Numbered from the stretch's first letter, positions 16,985-25,344 are shown. The stretch is 64,000 nucleotides of DNA from Pseudomonas sp. SL4(2022) (GCF_026625725.1 NZ_CP113060.1:3106001-3170000), one strand, 5' to 3'. Notes: generated by a model from the sequence alone, not told the origin. A program made the numbers and translations.

Positions 16985-17184
16985 GATTATTCCTGAGTTC
17001 TTGTATTTATTGGATAGGTCATGCGCAGTATTGGCTTTTCATCCCGAAAATAGAAAGAAAATCTCCGTACTGCTCAGTCATATTCTTGGCCATGTGCCTT
17101 GTGTGGCGATCCCGCACTAGGCTTAACAAGGGTGGCACCCACCGTTGCCGCCCAGCTCGCCAAAATAATAAAAGGAGCGCCCCA

Positions 17185-20100
17185 ATGTCTCTGGCCGAGA
17201 TCCGCCTGGATGACAAGTACCGCCTTGCGACCGGTCACCTCTACCTGACCGGCACCCAGGCACTGACCCGCCTGCCCATGCTGCAAAAGCAGCGTGATGC
17301 CGCCCATGGCCTGAATACTGCGTGCTTTATTTCCGGCTACCGGGGCTCGCCGCTGGGCAACCTCGACAAAAGCCTGTGGGACGCCAAGCAGTACCTCAAG
17401 GACAACCACATCCACTTCCAGCCGGGGGTCAACGAAGAGTTGGCCGCCACAGCTGTGTGGGGCAGCCAGCAGACCAGCCTGTTCCCCGGTGCACGCTACG
17501 ACGGCGTGTTTGCCATGTGGTACGGCAAGGGCCCGGGTGTGGACCGCTGTGGCGATGTGTTCAAGCATGGCAACTCGGCGGGTGTCTCCGAGCATGGTGG
17601 TGTGCTGCTGCTGGCTGGTGACGACCATGGCTGCAAATCCTCCAGCATCGCCAACCAGAGCGAGCATGCGTTTATCGCCGCTTCGATCCCGGTGCTCAAC
17701 CCGGCCAACGTTCAGGAAATTCTCGATTACGGCATCATCGGCTGGGAGCTGTCGCGCTACAGCGGGTGCTGGGTGGCGCTGAAAACCATCGCGGAAAACG
17801 TCGATTCCTCCGCCGTGGTAGATGTCGATCCGCTGCGCATGCAGGTGAAGATTCCCGAGGACTTCCAGCTGCCGGAAGACGGCGTGTACATCCGCTGGCC
17901 GGACCCACCCCTGGCCCAGGAAGCGCGCCTCAACACCTACAAAATCTACGCCGCCCGCGCCTTCGCGCTGGCCAACAACCTCAACCAGATCAAGCTCGAT
18001 TCGCCCAACCCGCGCTTAGGTATTATCACCACCGGCAAGTCCTACCTGGATGTGCGCCAGGCTCTGGATGACCTCGGCCTGGATGAAGCGCTGTGCGCCC
18101 AGGTCGGCCTGCGCGTGCTCAAGGTCGGCATGAGCTGGCCGCTGGAACCGGTATCAGTGCATGAATTCGCCGAGGGTCTGGACGAGATTCTGGTGGTCGA
18201 GGAAAAACGCAGCATCATCGAAGACCAGCTCACCGGTCAGCTCTACAACTGGCCCGTGGGCAAGCGCCCAGTCGTGGTCGGCGAGTTCGACGAAACCGGC
18301 CATTCGCTGCTGCCGAATCTGTCCGAACTGACCCCGGCGATGATCGCCCGCGCCATCGCCAAACGCCTCGCACCGATCTACAGCAGCGCGAAGATCGACG
18401 AGCGCCTGGCCTTTCTCGCGGCCAAGGAAGCCTCGTTGGCTGCGCCCAAACACCATACCACGCGCACCCCGCATTTCTGCTCTGGCTGCCCGCACAACAC
18501 CTCGACCAAACTGCCGGAAGGCAGCCGCGCCCAGGGCGGTATCGGTTGCCACTACATGACCCAGTGGATGGACCGCAACACCGACACCTTTACCCAGATG
18601 GGCGGCGAGGGCGCGACCTGGATCGGCCAGGCGCCGTTTACTGACACCCCGCATATCTTCCAGAACCTCGGTGACGGCACCTACTTCCACTCCGGCCAAC
18701 TGGCCCTGCGCGCATCCGTGGCTGCCGGGGTCAATATCACCTACAAGATTCTCTACAACGATGCCGTGGCCATGACCGGCGGCCAGCCCATCGACGGCGA
18801 GTTGCGTGTCGATCAATTGAGCCAGCAGGTGTACGCCGAAGGGGTCAAACGCATCGCCCTGGTTACCGACGAGCCAGAAAAGTACCCGACCCGCGCCACC
18901 TTCGCGCCTATTGTGACGTTCCACCATCGCCGTGATCTGGACGCTGTGCAGCGCGAGCTGCGCGAGTTTCAGGGCTGTTCGGTGATCATCTACGACCAGA
19001 CCTGCGCCACCGAGAAACGCCGTCGGCGCAAGCGCGGCAAGCTGGTTGATCCGCAGAAACGCGCGTTTATCAACCCGGCCGTGTGCGAGGGCTGCGGCGA
19101 TTGCAGCGTGAAGTCCAACTGCCTCTCCGTGCTGCCGCTGGAAACCGAACTGGGGCGCAAACGCGAGATCGACCAGAACGCCTGCAACAAGGATTTCAGC
19201 TGCGTTGAAGGCTTCTGCCCCAGCTTTGTCACTGTGCACGGCGGCAGCCTGCGCAAACCTGAAGCGGTGGGGCTGGGCGCGCTGTTTATTGCGTTACCTG
19301 AGCCGCGCCTGCCGACCTTGCTGCGACCTTGGAATATCCTCCTGCCCGGTGTGGGCGGCAGCGGCGTCACCACTGTCGGCGCATTGCTCGGCATGGCTGC
19401 GCATATCGAAGGCAAGGGCTGCAGCGTGCTCGACCAGGCTGGCCTGGCGCAGAAATTCGGCCCTGTAATCACCCATATCCGCGTCGCCGCCAAGCAGGAC
19501 GACATCTTTGCCGTGCGTATTGCCGCCGGTGAAACCGACCTGCTGCTGGGCTGCGATCTGGTGGTGTCGGCCAGTGAAGAGGCCTTGGCCAAGCTGAATG
19601 ACAAGATCGCCCATGCGGTGGTCAACAGCCATGAAGCGGCCACCGCCGAATTTACCCGCAACCCCGATGCTCAGGTGCCTGGCGCGGCCATGCGCGAGGC
19701 GCTGATTGAGGCGGTGGGTGCGAGCAAAACCCACTTTGTCGATGCCAGCCGTTTGGCCACGCGCCTGCTCGGCGACAGCATCGCCACTAACCTGTTTATG
19801 CTCGGTTTTGCGTATCAGAAGGGCCTGGTGCCGGTGTCTGCCGAAGCCATCAACAAGGCCATCGAGCTTAACGGCGTGGCCGTGCAGCTCAATCAGCAGG
19901 CCTTCCTGTGGGGCCGTCGCGCCGCCCATGATGCGGTTGCCGTGGAACGTCTGGCCAAGCCGGAAGTGATCGAAGCGCCGCATTGCCAGAGCCTGGAAGA
20001 CATCATCGCCGATCGCGTGGTGCGTCTGACTGCCTACCAGAACGCCGCCTACGCCGAACGCTACCGCGAGCAGGTGGCGCGGGTGCAGCAGGTCGACACG

Positions 20101-20652
20101 AGGGCAGACCAAGCGCTGAGCAAGGCCGTGGCGCGTTACTACTTCAAGTTGCTGGCCTACAAGGACGAGTACGAAGTGGCGCGGCTGTACAGCGACGGCA
20201 GTTTCATCCGCCAGCTGGAAGCGCAGTTCAGTGGCGATTACCGTCTGGAGTTCCACCTGGCACCTAGCTGGCTGAGCAAGCCGGATGCCAGCACCGGCGA
20301 GCCGCGCAAGCGTCAGTTCGGGCCCTGGATGCTCAAGGCCTTCAGCGTACTGGCCGCGTTCAAGTTCCTGCGTGGCACGCCGCTGGATGTGTTCGGCTAC
20401 AGCGCCGAACGCAAGCTGGAGCTGCAGCTGATCGACGACTACGAGCAAGACCTCGACTACCTGCTCAAGGAACTCAACGCCGACAACTACCGCACCGCGC
20501 TGGCCCTGGCCGAGCTGCCGGAGCAGATTCGCGGTTACGGTCATGTCAAAGAAACTGCTGTGGCGAAAGTACGCGAAAGCAGTCAGCAACTCAGGGCGCG
20601 GATGCTCGTCAGTGAGATTCAGGCCGTGCGCTTGTTTGAGCCCGCAGCCTGA
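17185..20652 (+). CDS. Indolepyruvate ferredoxin oxidoreductase family protein (fused subunits)
   Basis: Oxidatively decarboxylates aromatic (or branched) 2-keto acids to acyl-CoA. The 1155-residue fusion has an N-terminal pyrimidine/core domain (GTQALTRLPMLQKQRDAAHG, SGYRGSPLGNLDKSLWDAK), a TPP domain in the middle (FCSGCPHNTSTKLPEGSRA, GGEGATWIGQAPF), cysteine-rich Fe-S segments (CEGCGDCSVKSNC, CNKDFSCVEGFCPSF), a gamma domain (LLPGVGGSGVTTVGALLGMA) and the C-terminal DUF6537-like part. The start at 17185 follows AAAGGAGC and gives the usual MSLAEIRLDDKY opening. Monocistronic. Confidence 0.93.
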   Translation: MSLAEIRLDDKYRLATGHLYLTGTQALTRLPMLQKQRDAAHGLNTACFISGYRGSPLGNLDKSLWDAKQYLKDNHIHFQPGVNEELAATAVWGSQQTSLFPGARYDGVFAMWYGKGPGVDRCGDVFKHGNSAGVSEHGGVLLLAGDDHGCKSSSIANQSEHAFIAASIPVLNPANVQEILDYGIIGWELSRYSGCWVALKTIAENVDSSAVVDVDPLRMQVKIPEDFQLPEDGVYIRWPDPPLAQEARLNTYKIYAARAFALANNLNQIKLDSPNPRLGIITTGKSYLDVRQALDDLGLDEALCAQVGLRVLKVGMSWPLEPVSVHEFAEGLDEILVVEEKRSIIEDQLTGQLYNWPVGKRPVVVGEFDETGHSLLPNLSELTPAMIARAIAKRLAPIYSSAKIDERLAFLAAKEASLAAPKHHTTRTPHFCSGCPHNTSTKLPEGSRAQGGIGCHYMTQWMDRNTDTFTQMGGEGATWIGQAPFTDTPHIFQNLGDGTYFHSGQLALRASVAAGVNITYKILYNDAVAMTGGQPIDGELRVDQLSQQVYAEGVKRIALVTDEPEKYPTRATFAPIVTFHHRRDLDAVQRELREFQGCSVIIYDQTCATEKRRRRKRGKLVDPQKRAFINPAVCEGCGDCSVKSNCLSVLPLETELGRKREIDQNACNKDFSCVEGFCPSFVTVHGGSLRKPEAVGLGALFIALPEPRLPTLLRPWNILLPGVGGSGVTTVGALLGMAAHIEGKGCSVLDQAGLAQKFGPVITHIRVAAKQDDIFAVRIAAGETDLLLGCDLVVSASEEALAKLNDKIAHAVVNSHEAATAEFTRNPDAQVPGAAMREALIEAVGASKTHFVDASRLATRLLGDSIATNLFMLGFAYQKGLVPVSAEAINKAIELNGVAVQLNQQAFLWGRRAAHDAVAVERLAKPEVIEAPHCQSLEDIIADRVVRLTAYQNAAYAERYREQVARVQQVDTRADQALSKAVARYYFKLLAYKDEYEVARLYSDGSFIRQLEAQFSGDYRLEFHLAPSWLSKPDASTGEPRKRQFGPWMLKAFSVLAAFKFLRGTPLDVFGYSAERKLELQLIDDYEQDLDYLLKELNADNYRTALALAELPEQIRGYGHVKETAVAKVRESSQQLRARMLVSEIQAVRLFEPAA

Positions 20653-20692
20653 GGGCGATCAGCAAGGAGTTGCCGGCGGTGAGGGCGCCGGC

Positions 20693-21172
20693 CTACTCCA
20701 GTTGCAGCGCCAGGCTGATGCCGTGGGGTTTGAAGCCCAGGTTGGCGTAAAACGCATGGGCTATTTCACGGCTCTGGCTGCTGGACAGCGCCACCTTGTA
20801 ACAGCCCCAGGCGCGGGCGCGCTCGATGGCTTTGCCCATCAACGCCTGGCCAACGCCTAAGCCACGCGCGTCCTCATCCACCACCACATCTTCCACAATC
20901 GCCGAACGGGCGAAGTTATGCGCCAGGTGCTCGATCAGGTGCAGGGCGCAGGTGCCGAGCAGTTTGCCTTCGCGCTCAGCCACCAACACCACGCGGCTTA
21001 CCGGCAGTTCACTCAAACGTAAGGCCAGTAACTTGGTATCGCAGCGCGGCTCATCGGGTGCCAGCTGTTGCAGCAAAGCCGCCAGCGCGGGTGCATCGGT
21101 TACGCTGGCAGCACGCAGGTGGAAATCGGCAAAGGGCGAATCCGGCAGGTTCAGCGAAGCAGCAGGGCGCAT
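20693..21172 (-). CDS. GNAT-family N-acetyltransferase
   Basis: 159-residue acetyltransferase; substrate unknown. The acetyl-CoA motif A reads VEDVVVDEDARGLGVGQALM (Q/R-x-x-G-x-G/A variant RGLGVG), followed by YKVALSSSQSREIAHAFYAN and LGFKPHGISL, the usual end. The start at 21172 is chosen because AAGGAG lies 7 bases before it; the frame continues upstream without a better site. Convergent with the oxidoreductase gene. Confidence 0.88.
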   Translation of the reverse strand: MRPAASLNLPDSPFADFHLRAASVTDAPALAALLQQLAPDEPRCDTKLLALRLSELPVSRVVLVAEREGKLLGTCALHLIEHLAHNFARSAIVEDVVVDEDARGLGVGQALMGKAIERARAWGCYKVALSSSQSREIAHAFYANLGFKPHGISLALQLE

Positions 21173-21289
21173 GGCATTCTCCTTGAGCGATGAGTACACA
21201 GTATCGCGCCCGCTTAATGGCAGCGGCATGACAAAACGCCTCGGCCTCGCTAAGATGCCGCCCGCAAGTCATCCTGCCTATCCCGTTGC

Positions 21290-21364
21290 GTTCCCATAGT
21301 TCAATGGATAGAACAAGCCCCTCCTAAGGGCTAGATACTGGTTCGAATCCAGTTGGGAACGCCA
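21290..21364 (+). tRNA. tRNA-Arg(CCU)
   Basis: 75 nt. Acceptor GTTCCCA pairs with TGGGAAC, the anticodon loop is CTCCTAA (anticodon CCT), the T-loop is TTCGAAT and CCA is encoded. It borders the left side of the genomic island. Confidence 0.95.
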
Positions 21365-21957
21365 TCTAACGAATCGCCCCTTTTGACGATCAAAGCCGTG
21401 GCCGCTTTTATGTGTGCTAGGCAGGTTTAGTGGCGCGCAGAAAACAAAAAGTCCCGAAATATCTAGAGAAATCAGGGTTTTAGATACTGCAATTTGGAGC
21501 GGGTGATGGGGGTCGAACCCCCTGTTTCTGTCTGCGTTATCCCGCTAAGTCTTGCTATTCCTGGGCTCTAGATAACTCAAACTCGCATAAATCCGCTTTT
21601 CTTCGCTGTGATTTCGACACGTCAGCTAGACAGCCTTGAGGCCGATCAGTAGCGTCTAGCTATTACGGTGCCTTGGCTGGTTTGGTAACTGTGGCCTTTC
21701 ATGTCGCTTTTTCACCTGGGCTAGTCGCGTTTGCCATTTTCGCGCCTATGTAAATCAAGGGTTTACTGCATGACAACGGACGTTATCAGACATCTCAAAC
21801 TGTGTTATGCGACAGCAATGTCGCCTAGTTAATAGTTATACGTAGGCCGTTTATCTACGAAGTATTCATAATTTTAAGCCAAGCCAATAACACTTCGATA
21901 GAAAGATATGCACAAGAAATCCAATCATTCTATGAAAATTTCACTGGCGAGAAACCC
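21365..21957. other. Gene-free left flank of the island
   Basis: About 590 bases with many stops in all frames. The only recognisable content is the att-like copy of the tRNA-Gly 3' end (21437-21515). From about 21720 the base composition turns AT-rich compared with the rest of the window. Confidence 0.6.
21437..21515 (-). repeat. Left att-like copy of the tRNA-Gly 3' end and its downstream region
   Basis: Aligns over ~78 bases with 26737-26814: CAAAAAG-CCCGAA, TAGAGAA-TCAGGG-TTTAGA, then TTTGGAGCGGGTGATGGG and TCGAACCC. On the minus strand this is the last ~29 bases of tRNA-Gly (T-arm, acceptor, CCA) plus flank. The tRNA body is absent. The T-stem differs from the real tRNA, so this copy has diverged or came with the incoming element. 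Confidence 0.8.
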
Positions 21958-22038
21958 ATGCTGAAAGTAAACAGTCAGACCATTGTAGCTGTATTCGAAG
22001 GAATTCAGTTTTCAATCAATAGAAACTGTCAGCCATAG

Positions 22039-22281
22039 GTGGCACTTGAGTCTAAAGAGCTTTCTAGGGTTGCAATGTCAGACTGCGAAGGAATCGCAAA
22101 ATCTACGTGTCGCCTTGAAATCTCAGGCGCAAAAGATCCAAAAATGAATTACTTCAACGACTTTCTCTTTATAATTCAGTGTGCCGAGCAACTTGGTGGG
22201 TTTGGACTTTTAATACGCGCCAAGGCGAGTTCATGTGAAACGTATAACAATAGGTTGAAATCGCTCGCTGGGACGTGCTAA
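22039..22281 (+). CDS. Hypothetical ORF of the first cassette, possibly broken
   Basis: An 80-codon GTG-started frame with no recognised domain. The same frame is open upstream from about 21828, with an ATG at 21958, and is interrupted only by TAG at 22036-22038. The whole may therefore be one ~108-residue protein with an amber mutation, or two unrelated pieces. The end runs through the following attC-like site, unlike the neighbouring cassettes whose stop codons lie at its edge. Weak coding evidence. Confidence 0.3.
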   Translation: MALESKELSRVAMSDCEGIAKSTCRLEISGAKDPKMNYFNDFLFIIQCAEQLGGFGLLIRAKASSCETYNNRLKSLAGTC

Positions 22282-22309
22282 GGCCCGCCCCTTAACCAAA
22301 TGTGAGGGC
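22243..22309. other. attC-like site 1
   Basis: TATAACAA ... TCGCTCGCTGGGACGTGCTA ... CCCCTTAACC ... GTGAGGGC. The same internal blocks are found in the sites at 22772 and 23240. The outer cores are degenerate (GTGAGGG for GTTRRRY). Nine bases before the next start codon. Confidence 0.6.
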
Positions 22310-22317
22310 CCATACCG

Positions 22318-22779
22318 ATGTCCGCCAGAGCCTCTGCCTTCGACAACGCTCTTCGAGAGATTGCCGTTCCGGCACTCACATCGCATGGCTTCAAATTTGA
22401 TGGTAGTCGCACGTTCCGACGCTTCTCAGAAGGCCGCCGTACCTGCCTGATCATCAATTTCCAGCTCGGACAACGCTCTATGGCCGGCAAATTCACCATC
22501 AATCTTGGCGTCTTTGCCGAAGGAGACAATCCCGGCATAAGCACCAGCCGAGCCAACGCGTATGACTGCCGCTTCGAGCGACGGACGCGTATCGGAGCAC
22601 TTATTCCCCTTCAGTTCCCCAAGCTTGCCAGCCTTCCGTGGATTGGCTTCCTTTTTGGCGGCCCAGACAAATGGTGGGTTTTCTCAGATGACTCCTCCGA
22701 CACCGATGCAGTGCTGTCAGATGCTGTAGATAAGATCACTGCACATGGGCTTAGCTGGCTCAATACTATTGGGCTATAA
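22318..22779 (+). CDS. Hypothetical cassette protein
   Basis: 153 residues, no recognised family. It opens MSARASAFDNALREIAVPAL and contains a Lys/Arg- and aromatic-rich core (FKFDGSRTFRRFSEGRR, INFQLGQRSMAGKFTINLGV), suggesting a soluble alpha/beta protein; the layout resembles DUF4304-type proteins common in gene cassettes. The TAA at 22777-22779 lies in the 5' core of the next attC site, the normal position for a cassette gene. AT content is higher than in the surrounding chromosome. Confidence 0.7.
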   Translation: MSARASAFDNALREIAVPALTSHGFKFDGSRTFRRFSEGRRTCLIINFQLGQRSMAGKFTINLGVFAEGDNPGISTSRANAYDCRFERRTRIGALIPLQFPKLASLPWIGFLFGGPDKWWVFSDDSSDTDAVLSDAVDKITAHGLSWLNTIGL

Positions 22780-22850
22780 CAAGAGATTAACGCCGTTCGC
22801 TGCGCTCACTTGGGACGGGCTAAAACCTGCCCCTTAACCAAACTTTGGGT
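22772..22850. other. attC-like site 2
   Basis: GGCTATAAC ... CCGTTCGCTGCGCTCACTTGGGA ... GGGCTAAAACCTGCCCCTTAACC ... TTTGGGT. It has complementary inner boxes and sits between the stop of one cassette gene and the start of the next, 6 bases before the ATG. Confidence 0.75.
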
Positions 22851-22856
22851 TCGTAA

Positions 22857-23245
22857 TGAAAACTCCAACAGGGCGTGAGATAGCATGGGAAGTCTTTGCG
22901 CAGACCTGGGCAGATACTTCATACGACGAAGTGGAGAAAGTTGCTTTTGCAAAAAGGCTGGCTGAGACCGGGTTGTCCCGCCGTGAACTGACTCGCATTG
23001 CCTACTGGGAGGTGTGTGGTGCATTCGCCACGTTCTCTACCACCGTATTTGCCACAGCTGGAATGGCCTTGCCGGACTACTGTTTTCCTGAGGACTTGGC
23101 TCGAAAGACAGTCTCCGATTGGATCTCCAGACCGCTAGTATTTTCGCTTATCAATCCACTCTGGTTGCTGGGTTATTTATTATCACTTTACCTTATGCGT
23201 GCAACTATGGGGTCAATATTGTCGGCAACCGCGCGGAGAACCTAA
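22857..23245 (+). CDS. Hypothetical cassette membrane protein
   Basis: 129 residues. The N-terminal half is soluble and charged (REIAWEVFAQTWADTSYDEV). After it come a small hydrophobic segment (GAFATFSTTVFATAGMALPD) and a clear transmembrane helix at PLVFSLINPLWLLGYLLSLY. No family recognised. The stop codon TAA (23243-23245) is part of the 5' core of the next attC site. Confidence 0.65.
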
Positions 23246-23313
23246 CAACGGTTTCAAACCGTTCGCTTCGCTCACTCGGGACGTGCTAAAGCCGGCTTAA
23301 CCAAGCGTTAGGC
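23240..23313. other. attC site 3
   Basis: The best preserved site in the array: 5' core ACCTAAC and 3' core GTTAGGC (RYYYAAC/GTTRRRY), with inner blocks AAACCGTTCGCTTCGCTCAC and GCTAAAGCCGGC. Length 74, typical of integron attC sites. Confidence 0.88.
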
Positions 23314-23440
23314 CTGCAATGAAGAACACGATAATTGAGTTTAGACAGCAAAACTCGTCGTAATTACTGGGTTTGATGGCGTTTTCACCGGAGCCAGTGT
23401 ACGGACTCGTCACAATATTATTAATAACAAGGTCCGTTAC

Positions 23441-23818
23441 ATGGTTGACTCGAATGGAGCTCTTTGGTTGTTCACTTTTGTGCGCACTAATTATTTCGGT
23501 ATAAGAAAGTTTTTTAGCGCAGTCGTCTGGAACATTTCGTACGACTACTACACCTATACAAAAGAACCGGGCATATCGGTAGAAAGATTTCGGGAAATCA
23601 TTGAGCCTCACCAAAGAGATTTGGATTCGGATCACAGCGAAAGGGCAGTGTGCCTCCTTGATTCCCTTGCCACTTGCGACCCTTCGGACCCGCTACGCAG
23701 CCATGTCCATCTACTCAACCTTTTAGAGCGCTCGTATGGTTTATCTGCCACTGGCAGCATAGCTAACAATTCATTCAAGCCGGAGCCACTTCGCGGCTCT
23801 GCTTATTTCAGGCATTAG
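23441..23818 (+). CDS. Hypothetical cassette protein, 5' end uncertain
   Basis: 125 codons from the first in-frame ATG; no family recognised (ALWLFTFVRTNYFGIRKFFS, VERFREIIEPHQRDLDSD). The normal cassette start would be the ATG at 23320, but that frame ends after 14 codons. The gene's own frame is open back to 23348 and reads AKLVVITGFDGVFTGASVRT, so a one-base frameshift near 23348 may have split a longer protein. Its 3' end runs through attC site 4. Confidence 0.5.
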   Translation: MVDSNGALWLFTFVRTNYFGIRKFFSAVVWNISYDYYTYTKEPGISVERFREIIEPHQRDLDSDHSERAVCLLDSLATCDPSDPLRSHVHLLNLLERSYGLSATGSIANNSFKPEPLRGSAYFRH

Positions 23819-23820
23819 GA
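23761..23820. other. attC site 4 (aadA/dfr-cassette type)
   Basis: AGCTAACAATTCATTCAAGC ... GGAGCCACTTCGCGGCTCTG ... GGCATTAGGA. Very like the 60-base attC sites of classical resistance cassettes, including the TTCGCGG loop. 60 bases long. Its right end also supplies the AGGAG ribosome binding site of the next gene. Confidence 0.9.
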
Positions 23821-23827
23821 GTCGCGA

Positions 23828-24274
23828 ATGCGCGTACCGAGTCCCATCATGAGCGCTGTGTCTGAATTGCAGTTCCCTGTTTTGCTCTGGCGAAAAGGTT
23901 ACTCGTTTGTTGCTTCGTCGCCTCTTGAGCTCTGTACGCACCCGAGAAGCCTGGTCGTTGAAACACAGAAGTTGGCTGCGGCCGGGGAGTTCACCGTCGC
24001 CGATTCAGCTGGTCGCATTTACAAGGTCAAAGAGTATGAGCAAGTCCCGCCATTCGGAGGCCTCATGCGCCTGCCTCACCTGGTACTGCGGTCAGTCTAT
24101 GCAGCTCCAGTTCTCGGCGAGGTTACCCAACCGTCGCTCGCCGAATTCATCAACACGCTATCCAACGTGCTTGGAGCCCGCTTCGGAAAGTCATTCAAGA
24201 AAACCTTGCTTCAAGCACAGAGTTATGGCGAGGCCATGGCGCTGGTTGCCAAGCGCGAGAGCAAGGCTGGCTAG
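23828..24274 (+). CDS. Hypothetical cassette protein
   Basis: 148 residues, soluble, no family recognised. Contains FPVLLWRKGYSFVASSPLEL, SAGRIYKVKEYEQVPPFGG and a helical C-terminus (LGARFGKSFKKTLLQAQSYG). The start at 23828 is chosen because AGGAG sits 7 bases upstream; a second ATG at 23849 has no such site. The stop TAG lies in the 5' core of the next attC. Confidence 0.7.
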   Translation: MRVPSPIMSAVSELQFPVLLWRKGYSFVASSPLELCTHPRSLVVETQKLAAAGEFTVADSAGRIYKVKEYEQVPPFGGLMRLPHLVLRSVYAAPVLGEVTQPSLAEFINTLSNVLGARFGKSFKKTLLQAQSYGEAMALVAKRESKAG

Positions 24275-24313
24275 CGGTGCAAAAGGCGCCGCCTCTCATC
24301 TCAACCGTTAGGC
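24268..24313. other. attC-like site 5 (short)
   Basis: GCTGGCTAGCGGTGCAAAAG ... GGCGCCGCCTCTCATCTCAA ... CCGTTAGGC. Perfect 3' core GTTAGGC; only about 46 bases long, near the lower limit for attC. Confidence 0.65.
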
Positions 24314-24462
24314 ATGAAAACAAAGGCATGTACGCGCATGGAAGTCCGCAGAAATCAGATTCCAAAACAACATGCGTTTCATCCAATATTTATGGCGGTT
24401 CAAATCGCTCGCTTCGCTTACTCAGGACCGGCTAAAGCGGGCCCCATAACCTATGGTTGGGC
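24314..24462 (+). other. Very short cassette without a convincing gene, ending in attC-like site 6
   Basis: 149 bases between two GTTRRRY cores. A 50-codon ATG frame starts exactly at its left edge but runs straight through the attC site, so it is not a convincing gene. From 24388 it aligns with attC site 3 (CGGTTCAAATCGCTCGCTTC, ACTCAGGAC, GGCTAAAGC) and ends in GTTGGGC. Either a non-coding cassette or a deletion remnant. Confidence 0.6.
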
Positions 24463-24465
24463 ATT

Positions 24466-24942
24466 ATGAATTCATCGAGTAATTTCCAATTTCCGATTGT
24501 CGGAGTTATCGAACGAGGCTCAAGCGTGAGCGCCTACGCGGCATGGAGTGAACGAGATCTGGAAACCTGCCCCTTTCATGAGTACTTGAGAACAAGGAAC
24601 GCAAAGCACTCTTTGATCTGCGCGGACGGCTCTGCAAGAGCAGTGGAGAAGGTTACGCTGGCAGGGGTTGATTGGCAGCGCGTCATGGAGATCGGTCTCT
24701 TCATCCAGGTTGTTTCAGCGCTCCTGTCTTTTGGCAACATTCCAGCGCGTATCAGGCTGACGCACACTCAAATCCAACCTATCGCCCTTGACGAGACCCG
24801 CAATATTCTCCTCAAAGCATTGGCACAGCGACCGCATTTGTATACGCAACGAAGATCGCAAGGTGCTGTGCAATCATCATTGAAGCGGGCACGCTCGGTA
24901 GCGGATTTAGCAGCCTCTATTGCAAGTGAGCCTAAGCCGTGA
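24466..24942 (+). CDS. Hypothetical cassette protein
   Basis: 158 residues, no family recognised. MNSSSNFQFPIVGVIERGSS opening, a hydrophobic helix in the middle (MEIGLFIQVVSALLSFGNIP) and a basic C-terminus. Its first half resembles the protein encoded at 23828 in pattern (QFP-V near the start), which may be chance. The stop TGA is 2 bases before the GCCCAAC core of the next attC. Confidence 0.65.
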   Translation: MNSSSNFQFPIVGVIERGSSVSAYAAWSERDLETCPFHEYLRTRNAKHSLICADGSARAVEKVTLAGVDWQRVMEIGLFIQVVSALLSFGNIPARIRLTHTQIQPIALDETRNILLKALAQRPHLYTQRRSQGAVQSSLKRARSVADLAASIASEPKP

Positions 24943-24943
24943 T

Positions 24944-25032
24944 GCCCAACCCACCAGTCAAGTTGGAGGCCTGTCAAGCTTCGGCTCTCCGATCATGCCG
25001 TCTCGTGCGGCGTCTCTTACATCCACGCTAGG
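24944..25032. other. attC site 7
   Basis: 5' core GCCCAAC; inner blocks CAAGCTTCGGCTCTCCGATC and CGTCTCGTGCGGCGTC; 3' core degenerate (GCTAGGAC). About 89 bases. Lies between two cassette genes, 9 bases before the next start. Confidence 0.65.
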
Positions 25033-25041
25033 ACAGCAATA

Positions 25042-25344
25042 GTGCGTCCATACCCTTCAAGAAGTTATCAGGCGATTTTTTGGCTTGTATTCGGTGGCGC
25101 ACTCGCTTATTGCGTATACGGCTTGATCGTCGGTGATCTTTATTTTGTAGGTAAAAGTGGCCGTGGCGCTCACTTGCACGGAGTGCCAGCTTGGTGCTTT
25201 ACCGCTTTTGTAACCTTCTTGGGAGCAGGGGTCTGGATGCGAGAGTTCTCAACCATTTCCTCTCGCTATCGAACAAGATTTGAAATCCTTTTTCTTGTCT
25301 CCGGCTTTTCTCTACTTGTTCTTGGCTGGAACTATTCACCTTAA
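25042..25344 (+). CDS. Hypothetical cassette membrane protein
   Basis: 100 residues with three transmembrane helices: AIFWLVFGGALAYCVYGLIV, WCFTAFVTFLGAGVWM and ILFLVSGFSLLVLGW. GTG start; no strong ribosome site. Small membrane proteins of this kind are frequent in integron cassettes; function unknown. The following 95 bases may hold a further, degenerate attC site but I cannot define its ends. Confidence 0.65.
   Translation: MRPYPSRSYQAIFWLVFGGALAYCVYGLIVGDLYFVGKSGRGAHLHGVPAWCFTAFVTFLGAGVWMREFSTISSRYRTRFEILFLVSGFSLLVLGWNYSP

Noticed and set aside
19294..20589. 431-codon open frame antisense to the indolepyruvate oxidoreductase gene
   Set aside because: Same explanation: shadow frame of a well-supported gene, low-complexity His/Gln-rich translation.
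23297..23635. 112-codon minus-strand frame in the cassette array
   Set aside because: Runs against the direction of all other cassette genes and across attC site 3; the plus-strand frame in the same place is a better candidate.
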